64,000 bases of DNA from Anaerolineales bacterium (GCA_030583885.1 CP129480.1:3908714-3972713); one strand, 5' to 3'. Counted from the stretch's first letter, positions 50,601-59,710 are shown. A program made the numbers and translations. Notes: a model not told the origin generated them from the sequence alone.

Positions 50601-50664
50601 GTTTGTTGGCTTAATTTCAATGTTTGTTGGCTTAACACGCAGGTTTGTTGGCTTAATTGGGGTT
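50581..50664. repeat. Four tandem 21-bp repeats
   Basis: Units of 13 conserved bases TTTGTTGGCTTAA plus 8 variable ones at 50602, 50623 and 50644, with a degenerate first unit at 50581 (TTTCCTGGCTTAA). The 21-bp period keeps the reading frame, and two minus-strand frames give repeating heptads (KPTNLRV, LSQQTLK). Confidence 0.85.
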
Positions 50665-50716
50665 CGCTTTGCAGGCACATTCGTTTGCCTACACGCAAAA
50701 GAGTGGGCTTGTAAAC

Positions 50717-50775
50717 ATATCATGACATCTTTTGAAAAATATCATGACATCTTTGGAAACATGTCATGATATTTT
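50717..50775. repeat. 22-bp direct repeat and 15-bp inverted repeat
   Basis: ATATCATGACATCTTTTGAA at 50717 is repeated with two changes at 50739, and AAAATATCATGACAT (50736-50750) is mirrored by ATGTCATGATATTTT (50761-50775) around a 10-nt loop. Lies 80 bp before the MFS gene; the stretch 50148-50856 otherwise holds no supported gene. Confidence 0.85.
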
Positions 50776-50822
50776 CAGGGATACATTTGGAAGGTTTCCC
50801 CTCCAGGCCTGCCCGCACAAAA

Positions 50823-50845
50823 GACCCCGCTTCGGGGGCCTTTTT
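50823..50845 (+). terminator. Hairpin before the MFS gene
   Basis: CCCCG-CTT-CGGGG with TTTTT following, just upstream of ATG 50857. It may end transcription from the left or attenuate the exporter. Confidence 0.7.
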
Positions 50846-50856
50846 ATTTCGGGTGT

Positions 50857-52347
50857 ATGATTGACCGCATGTCACGCAACCGCATCATCCTCGTCACCAT
50901 CGGCATCATGCTCAGCCTGTTCCTCGCTTCGATGGAAGCGACCGTCGTTGCCACCGCCATGCCGACCATCGTCGGTCAACTGGGGGGATTGGAACAGTAT
51001 GCCTGGGTCTTCTCCGCGTATATGCTGGCTTCGACCACCACCGTTCCGCTGTACGGCAAACTGTCCGATGTCTACGGGCGGCGGAAGTTATATCTCGTTG
51101 CGATGGTGCTTTTCCTCGCCGGCTCCATCCTGTGCGGGCAGGCCGGTACGATGACGCAGCTCGTCCTCGCCCGCGCCCTGCAGGGACTCGGCGCAGGCGG
51201 CATCATGCCGCTGGCGTTCATTCTGATTGGCGAGATGTTCTCGCTTGAACAACGCGCCCGCATGCAGGGATTGTTCTCCGGCGTGTGGGGCGTTTCGTCC
51301 GTGGCGGGTCCACTGCTTGGCGGTTTTATCGTGGACAACCTCTCATGGCACTGGGTGTTCTACGTCAACATCGTGCCGGGCTTGATCGCCGCGGGGCTGG
51401 TCGGTTTTGGGTGGAAAGACCAGATCCAACGTCAGGGCAGAGCCGTGGTGGATTATGCCGGGGCGGCGCTGCTCTCCGCATCCGTCGTCGCGCTGTTACT
51501 CGGTCTCACCGGCGTGGAGTTCGGCTCATCCGCCAGCCTGATCCTGATCGGCGTTTCCATCATTTTGTTCGCCGCCTTGACCTGGGTGGAAAGCCGCGCA
51601 GCCGACCCGATCCTGCCGATCGCGCTCTTCCGCCGCGACCGCCTGTTCTCGACCGCCATCCTGCACGGCGTGTTTTCGGGCTGGGCGCTGTTCGGCAGTA
51701 TTTCGTTCATCCCATTGTTCGTTCAATCGGTGCTTGGCACGAGCGCGACGCAGGCCGGCATCACCATCACGCCGCTGTTGATGGGCTGGGTGCTGGCGAG
51801 CATCATCGGCGCGCGCATTTTATTGAAGGTCGGCTATCGCAGGCTGACCATCGTCGGCACGTCCCTGTTGGTGATCGGCGCATTTCTCATGTCGCAGGTC
51901 GGCGCGCATACGAGTTACACCCTGCTGATGGTCTTCGTTGCATTGATGGGCATCGGCATGGGCTTTTCCATTCCCCCGTTCCTGATCGCTGTGCAGACGA
52001 CCGTGGAGCGGCGTCTGCTCGGCACCGCCACCTCCACGATGCAATTCAGCCGTTCCATCGGCGGAACGATCGGAGTCAGTGTGATGGGCGCGGCCTTGAC
52101 CATGCGCCTCGCCTCGAACCTGAACGCCTCGGGACTTAACCCGGAACTGGTCTCGCAACTCCTCGAACCTTCGTTCGGCATCCAAACCGTCCTCGACGAA
52201 GGCCTGCGCCTCGCGCTGGCGAACGCCATCCATCTCGTGTTCGTGATCGCGTTGATCTCCGCCGTGCTGGCGTTCGTCACGGTCTTCTTCACCCCGCGCA
52301 TCGAGCTGAAGGATAAACCTGCCGCAGCCCCCGTCAGCGCGGATTAA
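50857..52347 (+). CDS. MFS drug exporter, DHA2 (EmrB/QacA) type
   Basis: 496 residues with about 14 membrane helices, the DHA2 count. Seen: motif A GKLSDVYGRRKLYL, motif C-like GGIMPLAFILIGEMF followed by GVSSVAGPLLGGFIVDNLSW, and MATAMPTIVGQLGG-like start (VVATAMPTIVGQLG). Family members export hydrophobic or cationic toxic compounds with protons; the substrate cannot be read. A second ATG four codons on (50869) is an alternative start. No regulator is adjacent. Confidence 0.9.
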   Translation: MIDRMSRNRIILVTIGIMLSLFLASMEATVVATAMPTIVGQLGGLEQYAWVFSAYMLASTTTVPLYGKLSDVYGRRKLYLVAMVLFLAGSILCGQAGTMTQLVLARALQGLGAGGIMPLAFILIGEMFSLEQRARMQGLFSGVWGVSSVAGPLLGGFIVDNLSWHWVFYVNIVPGLIAAGLVGFGWKDQIQRQGRAVVDYAGAALLSASVVALLLGLTGVEFGSSASLILIGVSIILFAALTWVESRAADPILPIALFRRDRLFSTAILHGVFSGWALFGSISFIPLFVQSVLGTSATQAGITITPLLMGWVLASIIGARILLKVGYRRLTIVGTSLLVIGAFLMSQVGAHTSYTLLMVFVALMGIGMGFSIPPFLIAVQTTVERRLLGTATSTMQFSRSIGGTIGVSVMGAALTMRLASNLNASGLNPELVSQLLEPSFGIQTVLDEGLRLALANAIHLVFVIALISAVLAFVTVFFTPRIELKDKPAAAPVSAD

Positions 52348-52361
52348 ACCCGCCTTTTTAT

Positions 52362-52982
52362 ATGGATGCGATCCTTATTCACGGAATGGGAAGAACTCCG
52401 CTGGCCATGTCGATTTTGGCGGTACGGCTGCGCGCCTCGAATATTCGAACCCACCTCTTCGGCTACTCGGTCACCTTTGAACGCTGGGATACCTGCGTCC
52501 AAAGGTTCGAAAATTTCATCGAGAAACGCGTCAAAACAAACGACTTTATTATTGTCGGTCATTCCCTTGGAACGGTGCTGACACGCGCCGTAGTACCCCG
52601 GCTGTCTCACAAACCGGTAGCCTGCTTCTTCCTGGCTCCCCCGGCGCAAGTCTGCAAGGCGGCGCGTACCTTTGTCCACCGTCGCATGGTTAAATTGTTG
52701 ATCGGCGAAATCGGACAGGTCCTTGCCGACAAACAATTCATGGACACATTACCGTTGCCGGACGTGCCAACCAAGATATACGCCGGGATCTCAGGTCCGC
52801 GCGGGCGTTACTCACCGTTTGGGGAGGAGCCGAATGATGGCCTGCTGGCAGTCAAAGAGACTCTTTTACCAAGTGTTCCCGTGCAAACCGTCCCTGCGAT
52901 CCATACCTTTATCATGAACTCAAAGATGGTTGCCGAAGATATTGTGAGGCTTGCAGGTCCCGCTCAATTTCATGAAGAATAA
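52362..52982 (+). CDS. Alpha/beta-hydrolase-fold protein
   Basis: 206 residues. Seen: oxyanion-region LIHGMGRTPLAM, nucleophile elbow VGHSLGT (Ser at about 68), and a C-terminal His candidate in PAIHTFIMNS. This is a lipase/esterase- or PGAP1-like small hydrolase; the substrate is unknown. It lies 14 bp after the MFS gene, same strand, so is probably co-transcribed. Confidence 0.82.
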   Translation: MDAILIHGMGRTPLAMSILAVRLRASNIRTHLFGYSVTFERWDTCVQRFENFIEKRVKTNDFIIVGHSLGTVLTRAVVPRLSHKPVACFFLAPPAQVCKAARTFVHRRMVKLLIGEIGQVLADKQFMDTLPLPDVPTKIYAGISGPRGRYSPFGEEPNDGLLAVKETLLPSVPVQTVPAIHTFIMNSKMVAEDIVRLAGPAQFHEE

Positions 52983-52985
52983 ATA

Positions 52986-53015
52986 AAGACCTCCGATTTT
53001 GAATTCGGAGGTCTT
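52986..53015. terminator. Convergent terminator
   Basis: AAGACCTCCGA / TCGGAGGTCTT around an 8-nt loop; T-rich on the minus side (TTTATTT). Serves serC and probably the hydrolase gene. Confidence 0.8.
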
Positions 53016-53055
53016 CACTACTTGACTCATCAACTATTCAACCATCAAACTACCC

Positions 53056-54147
53056 TCACCCGTTCTTCTTCTGAAATTCCTTCATGAATTTCACCAGCGC
53101 CTGCGTGCCTTCCACCGTCATGGCATTGTAGATCGAAGCGCGCATCCCGCCCACGGAGCGATGTCCCTTAAGGCCGATCAGCCCCGCGCTCTTGGCCTGC
53201 TTCGCGAAGGCATCTTCCAACTCCTCGCTCGGCAAACGGAAGGGGATGTTCATCAACGAACGCGCTGCGGGCCTGGCATGCCCGCGGTAGAAACCGCCGC
53301 TCCCGTCAATGGCTTTGTAGACCAGGTCCGCCTTGGTGCGGTTGGTCTTCTCAACGGCGGCGAGACCGCCTTGCTTCTTCGCCCACTTGAAGACCAGTCC
53401 CACCATGTAGATGGCGAACGAAGGCGGCGTATTATGCAGCGAACCGCTCGCGGCAAGAGTCTTGTAATCCAGCATCACGGGCAGGTTCTCGGGCACGCGC
53501 TCCAGCATATCGTCGCGGATGATGACCACCGTCGTCCCCGATGGACCCGCGTTCTTCTGCGCGCCTGCGTAGATCAACGCATACTTGGAAACATCGATCG
53601 GGCGGCTGATGAAATCGGATGACATGTCACAGACCAGCGGCACGCCGGCGGGAGGCGTCGGCTCCGTGAAATATTCCACGCCGTGAATCGTCTCGTTGGA
53701 CGTGAAATGCAAGTACGCGGCATCAGGCTTGAGGTCGAGCGAGGCGGGGAAACCGTTGAATCCGTCCGCTTCGGTGGTGGCGGCGACATGCACCGCGCCG
53801 AGTTTCCTGGCTTCCTTCACCGCCGTCTTGCTCCACGAACCCGTCACAATGTAATCGGCGGAAGCACCCGCCGTGCGCAGGTTCATCGGCAGCATCGCAA
53901 ATTGCAGCGTCGCGCCGCCCTGCAAAAACATCACCTTATAGTTGGCGGGAATGCCGAGCAGTTCGCGCAGATCCGCTTCTGCAGTCTGGATGACCGTCTC
54001 GAACTCCTTCGAGCGGTGGCTGATCTCCATCACCGACATGCCCGTCCCCTTAAAATCGAGCAACTCCGCCTGGGCTTCCTGCAACACTTCCAACGGCAAA
54101 ACACCGGGACCGGGATTGAAATTATAGACACGCTTTACATCAGACAT
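53056..54147 (-). CDS. serC: Phosphoserine aminotransferase
   Basis: 363 residues. Makes 3-phosphoserine from phosphohydroxypyruvate and glutamate (serine and vitamin B6 routes). Seen: NFNPGPGVLPLEVLQEAQ, SVMEISHRSKEFE, GGATLQFAMLPMNL, CDMSSDFISRPID, and the Schiff-base Lys in YAGAQKNAGPSGT (Lys about 200). C-terminal EGTQALVKFMKEF. Its start is near a set of palindromes shared with the divergent serA. Confidence 0.96.
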   Translation of the reverse strand: MSDVKRVYNFNPGPGVLPLEVLQEAQAELLDFKGTGMSVMEISHRSKEFETVIQTAEADLRELLGIPANYKVMFLQGGATLQFAMLPMNLRTAGASADYIVTGSWSKTAVKEARKLGAVHVAATTEADGFNGFPASLDLKPDAAYLHFTSNETIHGVEYFTEPTPPAGVPLVCDMSSDFISRPIDVSKYALIYAGAQKNAGPSGTTVVIIRDDMLERVPENLPVMLDYKTLAASGSLHNTPPSFAIYMVGLVFKWAKKQGGLAAVEKTNRTKADLVYKAIDGSGGFYRGHARPAARSLMNIPFRLPSEELEDAFAKQAKSAGLIGLKGHRSVGGMRASIYNAMTVEGTQALVKFMKEFQKKNG

Positions 54148-54272
54148 TGGGACTCCTATTTTTGGATTAACTACGCCTCATTTCGAGACTTGAAATTGAT
54201 TCTGCTTCGAACGACAGTTGTCTACACGGCTGCATTGTATTCCAAATCAGACAATGCGATCCAAATCATTAT

Positions 54273-54311
54273 ATACCCAGCTTGGGTATTATATAATTTG
54301 TCTGACAAATT
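54273..54311. promoter_or_regulatory. Two palindromes between serC and serA
   Basis: ATACCCA-GCT-TGGGTAT (54273-54289) and AATTTGTC-T-GACAAATT (54295-54311) are both perfect 17-bp dyads, 5 bp apart. They sit upstream of the serA promoter and in the serC 5' region, so may be operators for a shared regulator. Confidence 0.6.
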
Positions 54312-54351
54312 CACAAGAACAAATGACACGTTTCCATCCTGATTCTTATCG

Positions 54352-54380
54352 TTGACAAAGGTTTTTGCCATTGTTAGAAT
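54352..54380 (+). promoter_or_regulatory. Sigma70-type promoter of serA
   Basis: TTGACA (54352-54357), 17-bp spacer, TAGAAT (54375-54380), about 100 bp before the start codon. Confidence 0.8.
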
Positions 54381-54407
54381 GACCCAGTGTTTGAAACTGC
54401 CTTCACA

Positions 54408-54445
54408 AACAGGAATTCAGCCGATTCGTCGGTTGGGTTCCTGTT
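54408..54445 (+). other. Leader hairpin of serA
   Basis: AACAGGAA/TTCCTGTT outer stem (54408-54415, 54438-54445) with inner CAGCCGA-TTCG-TCGGTTG stem on a UUCG-type tetraloop. It lies in the transcribed leader; attenuation or RNA stability role is possible. Confidence 0.6.
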
Positions 54446-54478
54446 ATTAATTTCAGCCCCAATTTAAGGAGAAACTCA

Positions 54479-55384
54479 ATGAAAGTACTGATCTGCGACA
54501 AGACCGAAAAGGAATATATCGAACGGATGCGCGCTGCGGGTCTCAGCGTGGATGTCCGCGATGACATCACCCCCGAAGACCTGATGACCACCCTCCCCGC
54601 CTACGACGGCATGGTCGTGCGTTCGCGTACCAATGTCCGCAAAGACCTGATCGACGCCTGCCCCAACCTCAAGGTCATCGTGCGCGGCGGCGCGGGACTC
54701 GACACCATCGACCACGAATACGCCAAATCAAAAGGCATTGCGGTCATGAACACCCCGCTGGCCAACTCCGCATCCGTGGCGGAACTGGCCATCGGCTACA
54801 TGCTCATGCTGGCGCGCTCGCTCTACAAAGCATCAGAAACCATGAAAGCTGAAAAATGGGAAAAGAAAGCCTTCACCGGCGACGAAATCGGCAGCAAGAC
54901 GCTGGGCTTGATCGGCATCGGCAACATCGGCAGGGAAACCGCCAAACGCGCCATCGCCATGGGCATGACTGTGCTTGCCTACGATCCGTACGTCAATGAG
55001 GCCGACGGCATCAAACTGGTGGCGTTGGATAAACTACTCGCCCAGTCCGATTACATCAGCCTGCACCTGCCCAAGACCAAGGAGTCCACGGGCATGATCG
55101 GTAAAGAACAATTCGCTAAAATGAAGGACGGCGTCCGCATCGTCAACTGCGCGCGCGGCGGCATCATCGATGAGAACGCCCTCTACGAAGCACTGACCAG
55201 CGGCAAGGTCGCCGGCGCGGCGCTGGATGTCTTCGCCGAGGAGCCGCCCACCGACTGGAAACTCGCCAGGCTGGATAACGTCATTGCCTCCCCGCACATC
55301 GGCGCAGCCACCAGGGAAGCCCAGGCCCGCGTCGGCGCGGAAGTGGCGGAGAAGTTGATCGCGTTCTCGAAGAACGGCAAGTAG
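54479..55384 (+). CDS. serA: D-3-phosphoglycerate dehydrogenase, short form without ACT domain
   Basis: 301 residues. First step of serine synthesis if the assignment is right. Seen: NAD-binding LGLIGIGNIGRETAKRAIAM, catalytic RGG (CARGGIIDENAL), Glu (DVFAEEPP) and His (ASPHIGAAT). It lacks the long C-terminal regulatory domains of classical SerA, so a related 2-hydroxyacid dehydrogenase is possible; the divergent serC supports serA. AAGGAG lies 7 bases before the ATG. Confidence 0.88.
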   Translation: MKVLICDKTEKEYIERMRAAGLSVDVRDDITPEDLMTTLPAYDGMVVRSRTNVRKDLIDACPNLKVIVRGGAGLDTIDHEYAKSKGIAVMNTPLANSASVAELAIGYMLMLARSLYKASETMKAEKWEKKAFTGDEIGSKTLGLIGIGNIGRETAKRAIAMGMTVLAYDPYVNEADGIKLVALDKLLAQSDYISLHLPKTKESTGMIGKEQFAKMKDGVRIVNCARGGIIDENALYEALTSGKVAGAALDVFAEEPPTDWKLARLDNVIASPHIGAATREAQARVGAEVAEKLIAFSKNGK

Positions 55385-55426
55385 GGCACAGCGCCGCTGT
55401 GTCCCTACCGGAGAAGAGACTTTATT

Positions 55427-56746
55427 ATGAAGATCATCAGCGATATCGGTATTCAAATTCCGCAGGTGTATTTACCCAAGGCAGGTGTTGACCTGAAGAA
55501 ATGGGCGGTCATCGCGTGTGACCAGTTCACATCCGAGCCGGAGTACTGGCATGACGTGGAGAAGATCGTGGGGGATGCGCCTTCGACCCTGAACCTGACC
55601 TTCCCCGAAGTGCATCTGGAAAAACCAGGCGAGGAGGCACGTATTCAAAGCATCCAACTGGCGATGCGCAGCTACCTGGAGGAGGGCATCCTTCAACCGC
55701 ACGATGGATTTGTCTATGTGGAACGCACGATCAATGGAAAAACGCGCAATGGCGTGATGCTCTGCCTCGACCTTGAACGTTATGACTACAACAAAGGCTC
55801 CTCCAGCCTGATCCGCGCCACCGAAGGGACGATCGTGGACCGCCTGCCTCCCCGCATCAAGATCCGCGAAGGTGCGGCGCTGGAATTTCCCCACATATTG
55901 GTGTTGATCGACGACCCGAACCACACCGTCATCGAACCGTTGACGACGGCAAAACAAAATTTCGAGAAGTTGTACGATTTTGACCTGATGCTGGACAGCG
56001 GTCACTTGGCTGGGTACGCGGTGAATGCCGAATTTGAGCATGGAATCGTCGAAGCCCTGCGCGGACTTGCCAACCCCGAAACCTTCGCTGCGAAATATGA
56101 TGTCAGCAAGGATGAGCCCGTATTGCTCTTCGCAATGGGCGACGGCAATCATTCGCTTGCCACCGCCAAAGCCATTTGGGAGAAGAACAAATCCCAGGTC
56201 GGCCCGGATCATCCCTCGCGCTATGCGCTGGTGGAGATCGAGAATGTCCACGATGAAGCGTTGGAATTCGAGCCAATTCACCGCGTGCTGTTCGGCTTAA
56301 AGAAGGATATCTTCGCCGGGATGCAGGCGTTCTTTGGCAGGAATTTCAGTTACACCCCTGCCGCCAGCGGAGCGGATATGATCCAGCGGGTGGATAATGC
56401 CGATGGTCAGAAGCAGCAGGCTATCGGTCTGGTAGGAGGCGGGAAGCAGTTCGGCGTGGTCGAGATCGCGAATCCATCATCCAATCTGGCGGTCGGCACG
56501 ATCCAACCCTTCCTCGACGGCTTCCTGAAAGACGGCGGCGCGGAGAAGATCGATTACGTGCATGGCGAGGACGTAGTGGAACGGCTGGCTTTGCAGAACG
56601 GCAATGCGGGCTTTTATCTGGCCGGCATGCACAAGGATGAACTGTTCAAGACAGTGATACTTGACGGGGCGCTGCCGCGCAAGACGTTCTCGCTGGGCGA
56701 AGCGCATGAGAAGCGGTTTTACATGGAAGGGAGAAAGATCTCATAG
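55427..56746 (+). CDS. DUF1015-family protein
   Basis: 439 residues. Family pattern: KKWAVIACDQFTSEPEYW, FVYVERTINGKTRNGVMLC, LLFAMGDGNHSLATAKAIWE and ALVEIENVHDEALEFEPIHR. Its function is not established. It follows serA by 42 bp on the same strand, an adjacency that suggests a role linked to serine or phosphoserine metabolism (inference). A strong terminator closes the unit. Confidence 0.88.
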   Translation: MKIISDIGIQIPQVYLPKAGVDLKKWAVIACDQFTSEPEYWHDVEKIVGDAPSTLNLTFPEVHLEKPGEEARIQSIQLAMRSYLEEGILQPHDGFVYVERTINGKTRNGVMLCLDLERYDYNKGSSSLIRATEGTIVDRLPPRIKIREGAALEFPHILVLIDDPNHTVIEPLTTAKQNFEKLYDFDLMLDSGHLAGYAVNAEFEHGIVEALRGLANPETFAAKYDVSKDEPVLLFAMGDGNHSLATAKAIWEKNKSQVGPDHPSRYALVEIENVHDEALEFEPIHRVLFGLKKDIFAGMQAFFGRNFSYTPAASGADMIQRVDNADGQKQQAIGLVGGGKQFGVVEIANPSSNLAVGTIQPFLDGFLKDGGAEKIDYVHGEDVVERLALQNGNAGFYLAGMHKDELFKTVILDGALPRKTFSLGEAHEKRFYMEGRKIS

Positions 56747-56784
56747 AAAAAGGGTCGCTCCTCGCGAGCGACCCTTTTTTATTT
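56747..56784 (+). terminator. Terminator after the DUF1015 gene
   Basis: GGGTCGCTC / GAGCGACCC with a CTCGC loop and flanking A and T runs; it overlaps the stop of the convergent 56779 gene. Confidence 0.9.
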
Positions 56785-57261
56785 GCGTGGGGCGTGGAAT
56801 GGGACCATGAACAGAAAGCCCAGAGCAATGATGCCCTGACCGATCAATACCCCCGTTGCCTGCCACGGTCCGAAATACGGGACCTGTGGAAAGGAGTGTG
56901 AACCCATCCCAAAGATATCCGCCAGGCCGGCGAAGACGGCGAAGACATAACCGGTACTGACCAGCCTCGAACCAATGTCCGATGTGATCGTACGTTCAAG
57001 TCCCCACCATAAGGTGAGCAAGCCGATATATCCGCCGAGGCAGATAAAGGCAAGCCCAAGGAGAAAGACCGCGATCTGCACGAAGCCCACCACCGGACTG
57101 CGGTCCCAGCCGAAGAGATCGGGTTTGGCGCCGACAGTGAAAATGAACAATCCGAAAAGAGTGACCGCCATGCTGACACGGATGCGGGGCGTCATCGCAT
57201 CATCCACGCGAGAGGTGGTTTCAACAGGGGCGGATGCGGGGCGAGGCTTTTTGTTGGTCAT
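56779..57261 (-). CDS. Four-helix membrane protein of unknown function
   Basis: 160 residues: a Pro/Ala-rich N-terminus (about 1-25), then four membrane helices (about 30-45, 60-85, 105-125, 138-155). No motif recognised. Upstream of it is a purine-rich patch; the M19 gene stops 29 bp before its start and reads the same way. Confidence 0.7.
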   Translation of the reverse strand: MTNKKPRPASAPVETTSRVDDAMTPRIRVSMAVTLFGLFIFTVGAKPDLFGWDRSPVVGFVQIAVFLLGLAFICLGGYIGLLTLWWGLERTITSDIGSRLVSTGYVFAVFAGLADIFGMGSHSFPQVPYFGPWQATGVLIGQGIIALGFLFMVPFHAPRK

Positions 57262-57290
57262 TCGTTTTTTCCAAAAAGGTCGACGAGATT

Positions 57291-58379
57291 TTAAGGCAGT
57301 TTTTTTTTCAGGCGCGACAGCCAGTTGGCGCTAAAGATGTTTTCAATATCCGTTTTTGAATAGCCGCGCGCCTGCAACAAGGATACCAGATTTTGCAGAT
57401 CGGCAATCGTATCGATCTCGGGCGGCACGGATTGCACGCCAAACCCGCCGTCGAAATCCGTGCCGATGCCGGCATGCAGCGAATCCCCGGCCAGCTGGCA
57501 GATGTGGTCAATATGATTGGCGACGTACTCCAGCGGAACTTCTGTGCGGGGATTTTTTCCCGACAGCCAGCCGACTTTGAGATAGGTGTTGAACGGGACA
57601 ACCCCCACGGCACCGTCACGCCCGATGATGCCTTCGAGGATGCGGTCTGATAAATGACGGTTGCTGTTCGAATTGGGTAGGAGCGCCGCGCAATTGGCGT
57701 GCGTGGCAACGATGGGACCTTCGTAGATATCCAGCGCTTCGACCGCGGCGCGTTCGTCCATGTGGCTGAGATCGAGGATGAAATTGGTATCGGCCATGGC
57801 GGCCAGCAATTCGCGTCCATCCCCGGTGAGCGGACCGGGTTCACGCCAGCCGCCGCAGTAGCGAGTCCCCACCCAGGCGGGACCGATCAGCCGCACGCCC
57901 AGTTCGTACCACTCCCCCAATTCGGACGGATGACGCACACCCTCCGCGCCTTCCATGAGGACGACCATGCCGACGGGATGTCCGCTTTCGCCGGGAGTCT
58001 GCCAATGGTTCAAAATCAGGTTCAGGTCGGAGGAGGAGGCGACGAGGCGGAATTTATGTGGAGTGGAATCGGTCATGCGGTGATACGCCAGCAGTTGTTC
58101 GCGATACAGGTCATGCGCTTCGTCAAAATTTTTATAGACCAATTTTTCGTTTTGAGATTTGCGAAAACGAAGCGGGGTTGCAAAGAGCGTGGAAAAAACA
58201 ACTGCGACACGCCCGCGCTGGTAATCATCCCAGCCGAGCAGGGTATCTTCGTTATCCAGCACGGTTTGCGTGCCTGCTTCGAGGCGGCGCGTTTCCGCGG
58301 CGGGACGCGTATAATCGCGTTCGAACCGCAGCATGTTATAGGCAATGTCTGCGTGGGCGTCAACAAGGATGGGATGCAT
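57291..58379 (-). CDS. Membrane dipeptidase (renal dipeptidase, M19)
   Basis: 362 residues. TIM-barrel zinc peptidase: HxD motif in DAHADIAYN (about 8-16), Glu bridge in VVLMEGAEGVRHP, His residues in DLSHMDERA and ATHANCAAL, and Asp in GIGTDFDGGFG. Such enzymes cleave dipeptides and some beta-lactams. It ends in basic residues. Downstream in the same direction is the 56779 gene. Confidence 0.92.
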   Translation of the reverse strand: MHPILVDAHADIAYNMLRFERDYTRPAAETRRLEAGTQTVLDNEDTLLGWDDYQRGRVAVVFSTLFATPLRFRKSQNEKLVYKNFDEAHDLYREQLLAYHRMTDSTPHKFRLVASSSDLNLILNHWQTPGESGHPVGMVVLMEGAEGVRHPSELGEWYELGVRLIGPAWVGTRYCGGWREPGPLTGDGRELLAAMADTNFILDLSHMDERAAVEALDIYEGPIVATHANCAALLPNSNSNRHLSDRILEGIIGRDGAVGVVPFNTYLKVGWLSGKNPRTEVPLEYVANHIDHICQLAGDSLHAGIGTDFDGGFGVQSVPPEIDTIADLQNLVSLLQARGYSKTDIENIFSANWLSRLKKKLP

Positions 58380-58395
58380 GGGATGGATTATGAAA

Positions 58396-58415
58396 AGCGC
58401 ACCTTGCGGTGCGCT
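58396..58415 (-). terminator. Terminator after rpsA
   Basis: AGCGCACC / GGTGCGCT with a 4-nt loop, followed on the minus strand by TTTTC. Confidence 0.8.
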
Positions 58416-58420
58416 CTGTT

Positions 58421-59710
58421 TTATTCCTTGTTTTCTTCGTTGTCCGGGCTTTCTTCGGCTTGACTTTCTGCCGGCCGGCTTTCCGCGGCCTGGCCTGCCT
58501 CAGGCTGGGCTTTCTCGTCCTGCTCGTTCAGTTCCTGCGTGAGCATTTTGAAGTCCTTGTCGGCAAAGGCGGCCGAGTCCACTTTGCGAAGGCTCAAGCC
58601 GATGCGGTGCTGGTCCGTATCGATGCGGATGACGCGCAGGGTTTTGACGTCACCCTCCTTGAGGACTTCCTTGGGATGTTCGACGCGGTTCTCGCTTAAC
58701 TCGGAGATGTGGATGAGACCTTCGATATCGCCTTCGAGACGGGCAAATGCGCCGAATTTGGTCAGGCGGGTGATGACACCCTCCACAAGCTGCCCGACGC
58801 TGAATTTTTCCACGCGGTCCTTCCACGGGTCATCCTGCAACGCACGGATCGAGAGACCGATGCGCTTCTTCTCACGGTCAATGTTGATCACCTTGACCTG
58901 CACATCCTGCCCCACTTCCAGGATTTCCCTGGGATGCGCGAGGCGGTCCCATGAAAGCTCGGAGAGATGCACGAGACCGTCCGCGCCATTGACGTTGACG
59001 AATGCGCCAAAGTCGGCGAGGCTGGTGACGCGCCCGGTGTAGGTCTGGCCCTCTTCCAATTCACCGATGACGCGGTCTTTCATCGAAGCGCGCGATTCGC
59101 TGCTGGCGGCGCGTTCAGAAAGGATCAGGCGGCGGCGTTCGCGGTCCACCTCGATGATGCGCACGGAGATCGGCTGTCCGACCATTTTCTGCCAGCGTTG
59201 TTCAGGCGTATCGCCCGAGGATTGTGTACGGCGCGTGGCGCTGATCTGCGAGGAGGGAACAAAGCCGCGCAAATTGCCGACGGCAACGATCAAACCGCCC
59301 TTGTTGAAACCGATGATCTTGGTATCGATCACGGTCTCATCGGCGATCATCTTCTCAACATTTTCCCAGGACATCTGCTCCTGGGCGCGTTTAAAGGACA
59401 GGACAACATTGCCATTCTGGTCTTCGGGGTGAACCACAAAAACATTAACTTCCTGTCCCACTGTAAGTTCGGCGCGCTCCTCCTCGGTGAGTTGTTCCAA
59501 CTCGCGTCCCGCAACCACACCTTCCGACTTTGCACCGATGCTGATCAGAATCTGATTAGAGCCAATGCTCGCAATCGTACCCTTGCGGATTTCGCCCGTC
59601 TGGGGCAATTCAACACTTAAGGATTCTGATTCAAGCAGTGACTCCATGGTTTGATGATTCTGGTCTCCCTGCGCGCCTGCTGCCCCGCTCAGGGCTTCAT
59701 TTTGATCCAT
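58421..59710 (-). CDS. rpsA: 30S ribosomal protein S1
   Basis: 429 residues with four S1 repeats (about 45-115, 120-190, 215-285, 300-370): GTIASIGSNQILISIGAKSE, IIGFNKGGLIVAVGNLRGFV, GRVTSLADFGAFVNVNGADG and GVITRLTKFGAFARLEGDIE. It binds mRNA to the small subunit. The C-terminal tail is Glu/Ala-rich (EAGQAAESRPAESQAEE). ATG 59710 is chosen (GGAG 10 bases upstream) over a start 81 bp earlier whose extra codons look non-coding. Confidence 0.95.
   Translation of the reverse strand: MDQNEALSGAAGAQGDQNHQTMESLLESESLSVELPQTGEIRKGTIASIGSNQILISIGAKSEGVVAGRELEQLTEEERAELTVGQEVNVFVVHPEDQNGNVVLSFKRAQEQMSWENVEKMIADETVIDTKIIGFNKGGLIVAVGNLRGFVPSSQISATRRTQSSGDTPEQRWQKMVGQPISVRIIEVDRERRRLILSERAASSESRASMKDRVIGELEEGQTYTGRVTSLADFGAFVNVNGADGLVHLSELSWDRLAHPREILEVGQDVQVKVINIDREKKRIGLSIRALQDDPWKDRVEKFSVGQLVEGVITRLTKFGAFARLEGDIEGLIHISELSENRVEHPKEVLKEGDVKTLRVIRIDTDQHRIGLSLRKVDSAAFADKDFKMLTQELNEQDEKAQPEAGQAAESRPAESQAEESPDNEENKE

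Noticed and set aside
50581..50664. CRISPR array
   Set aside because: Units are 13+8 bases with no spacers of normal length and no cas genes nearby.
54148..54478. T-box riboswitch before serA
   Set aside because: No T-box sequence or specifier loop is visible; only the promoter and a hairpin.
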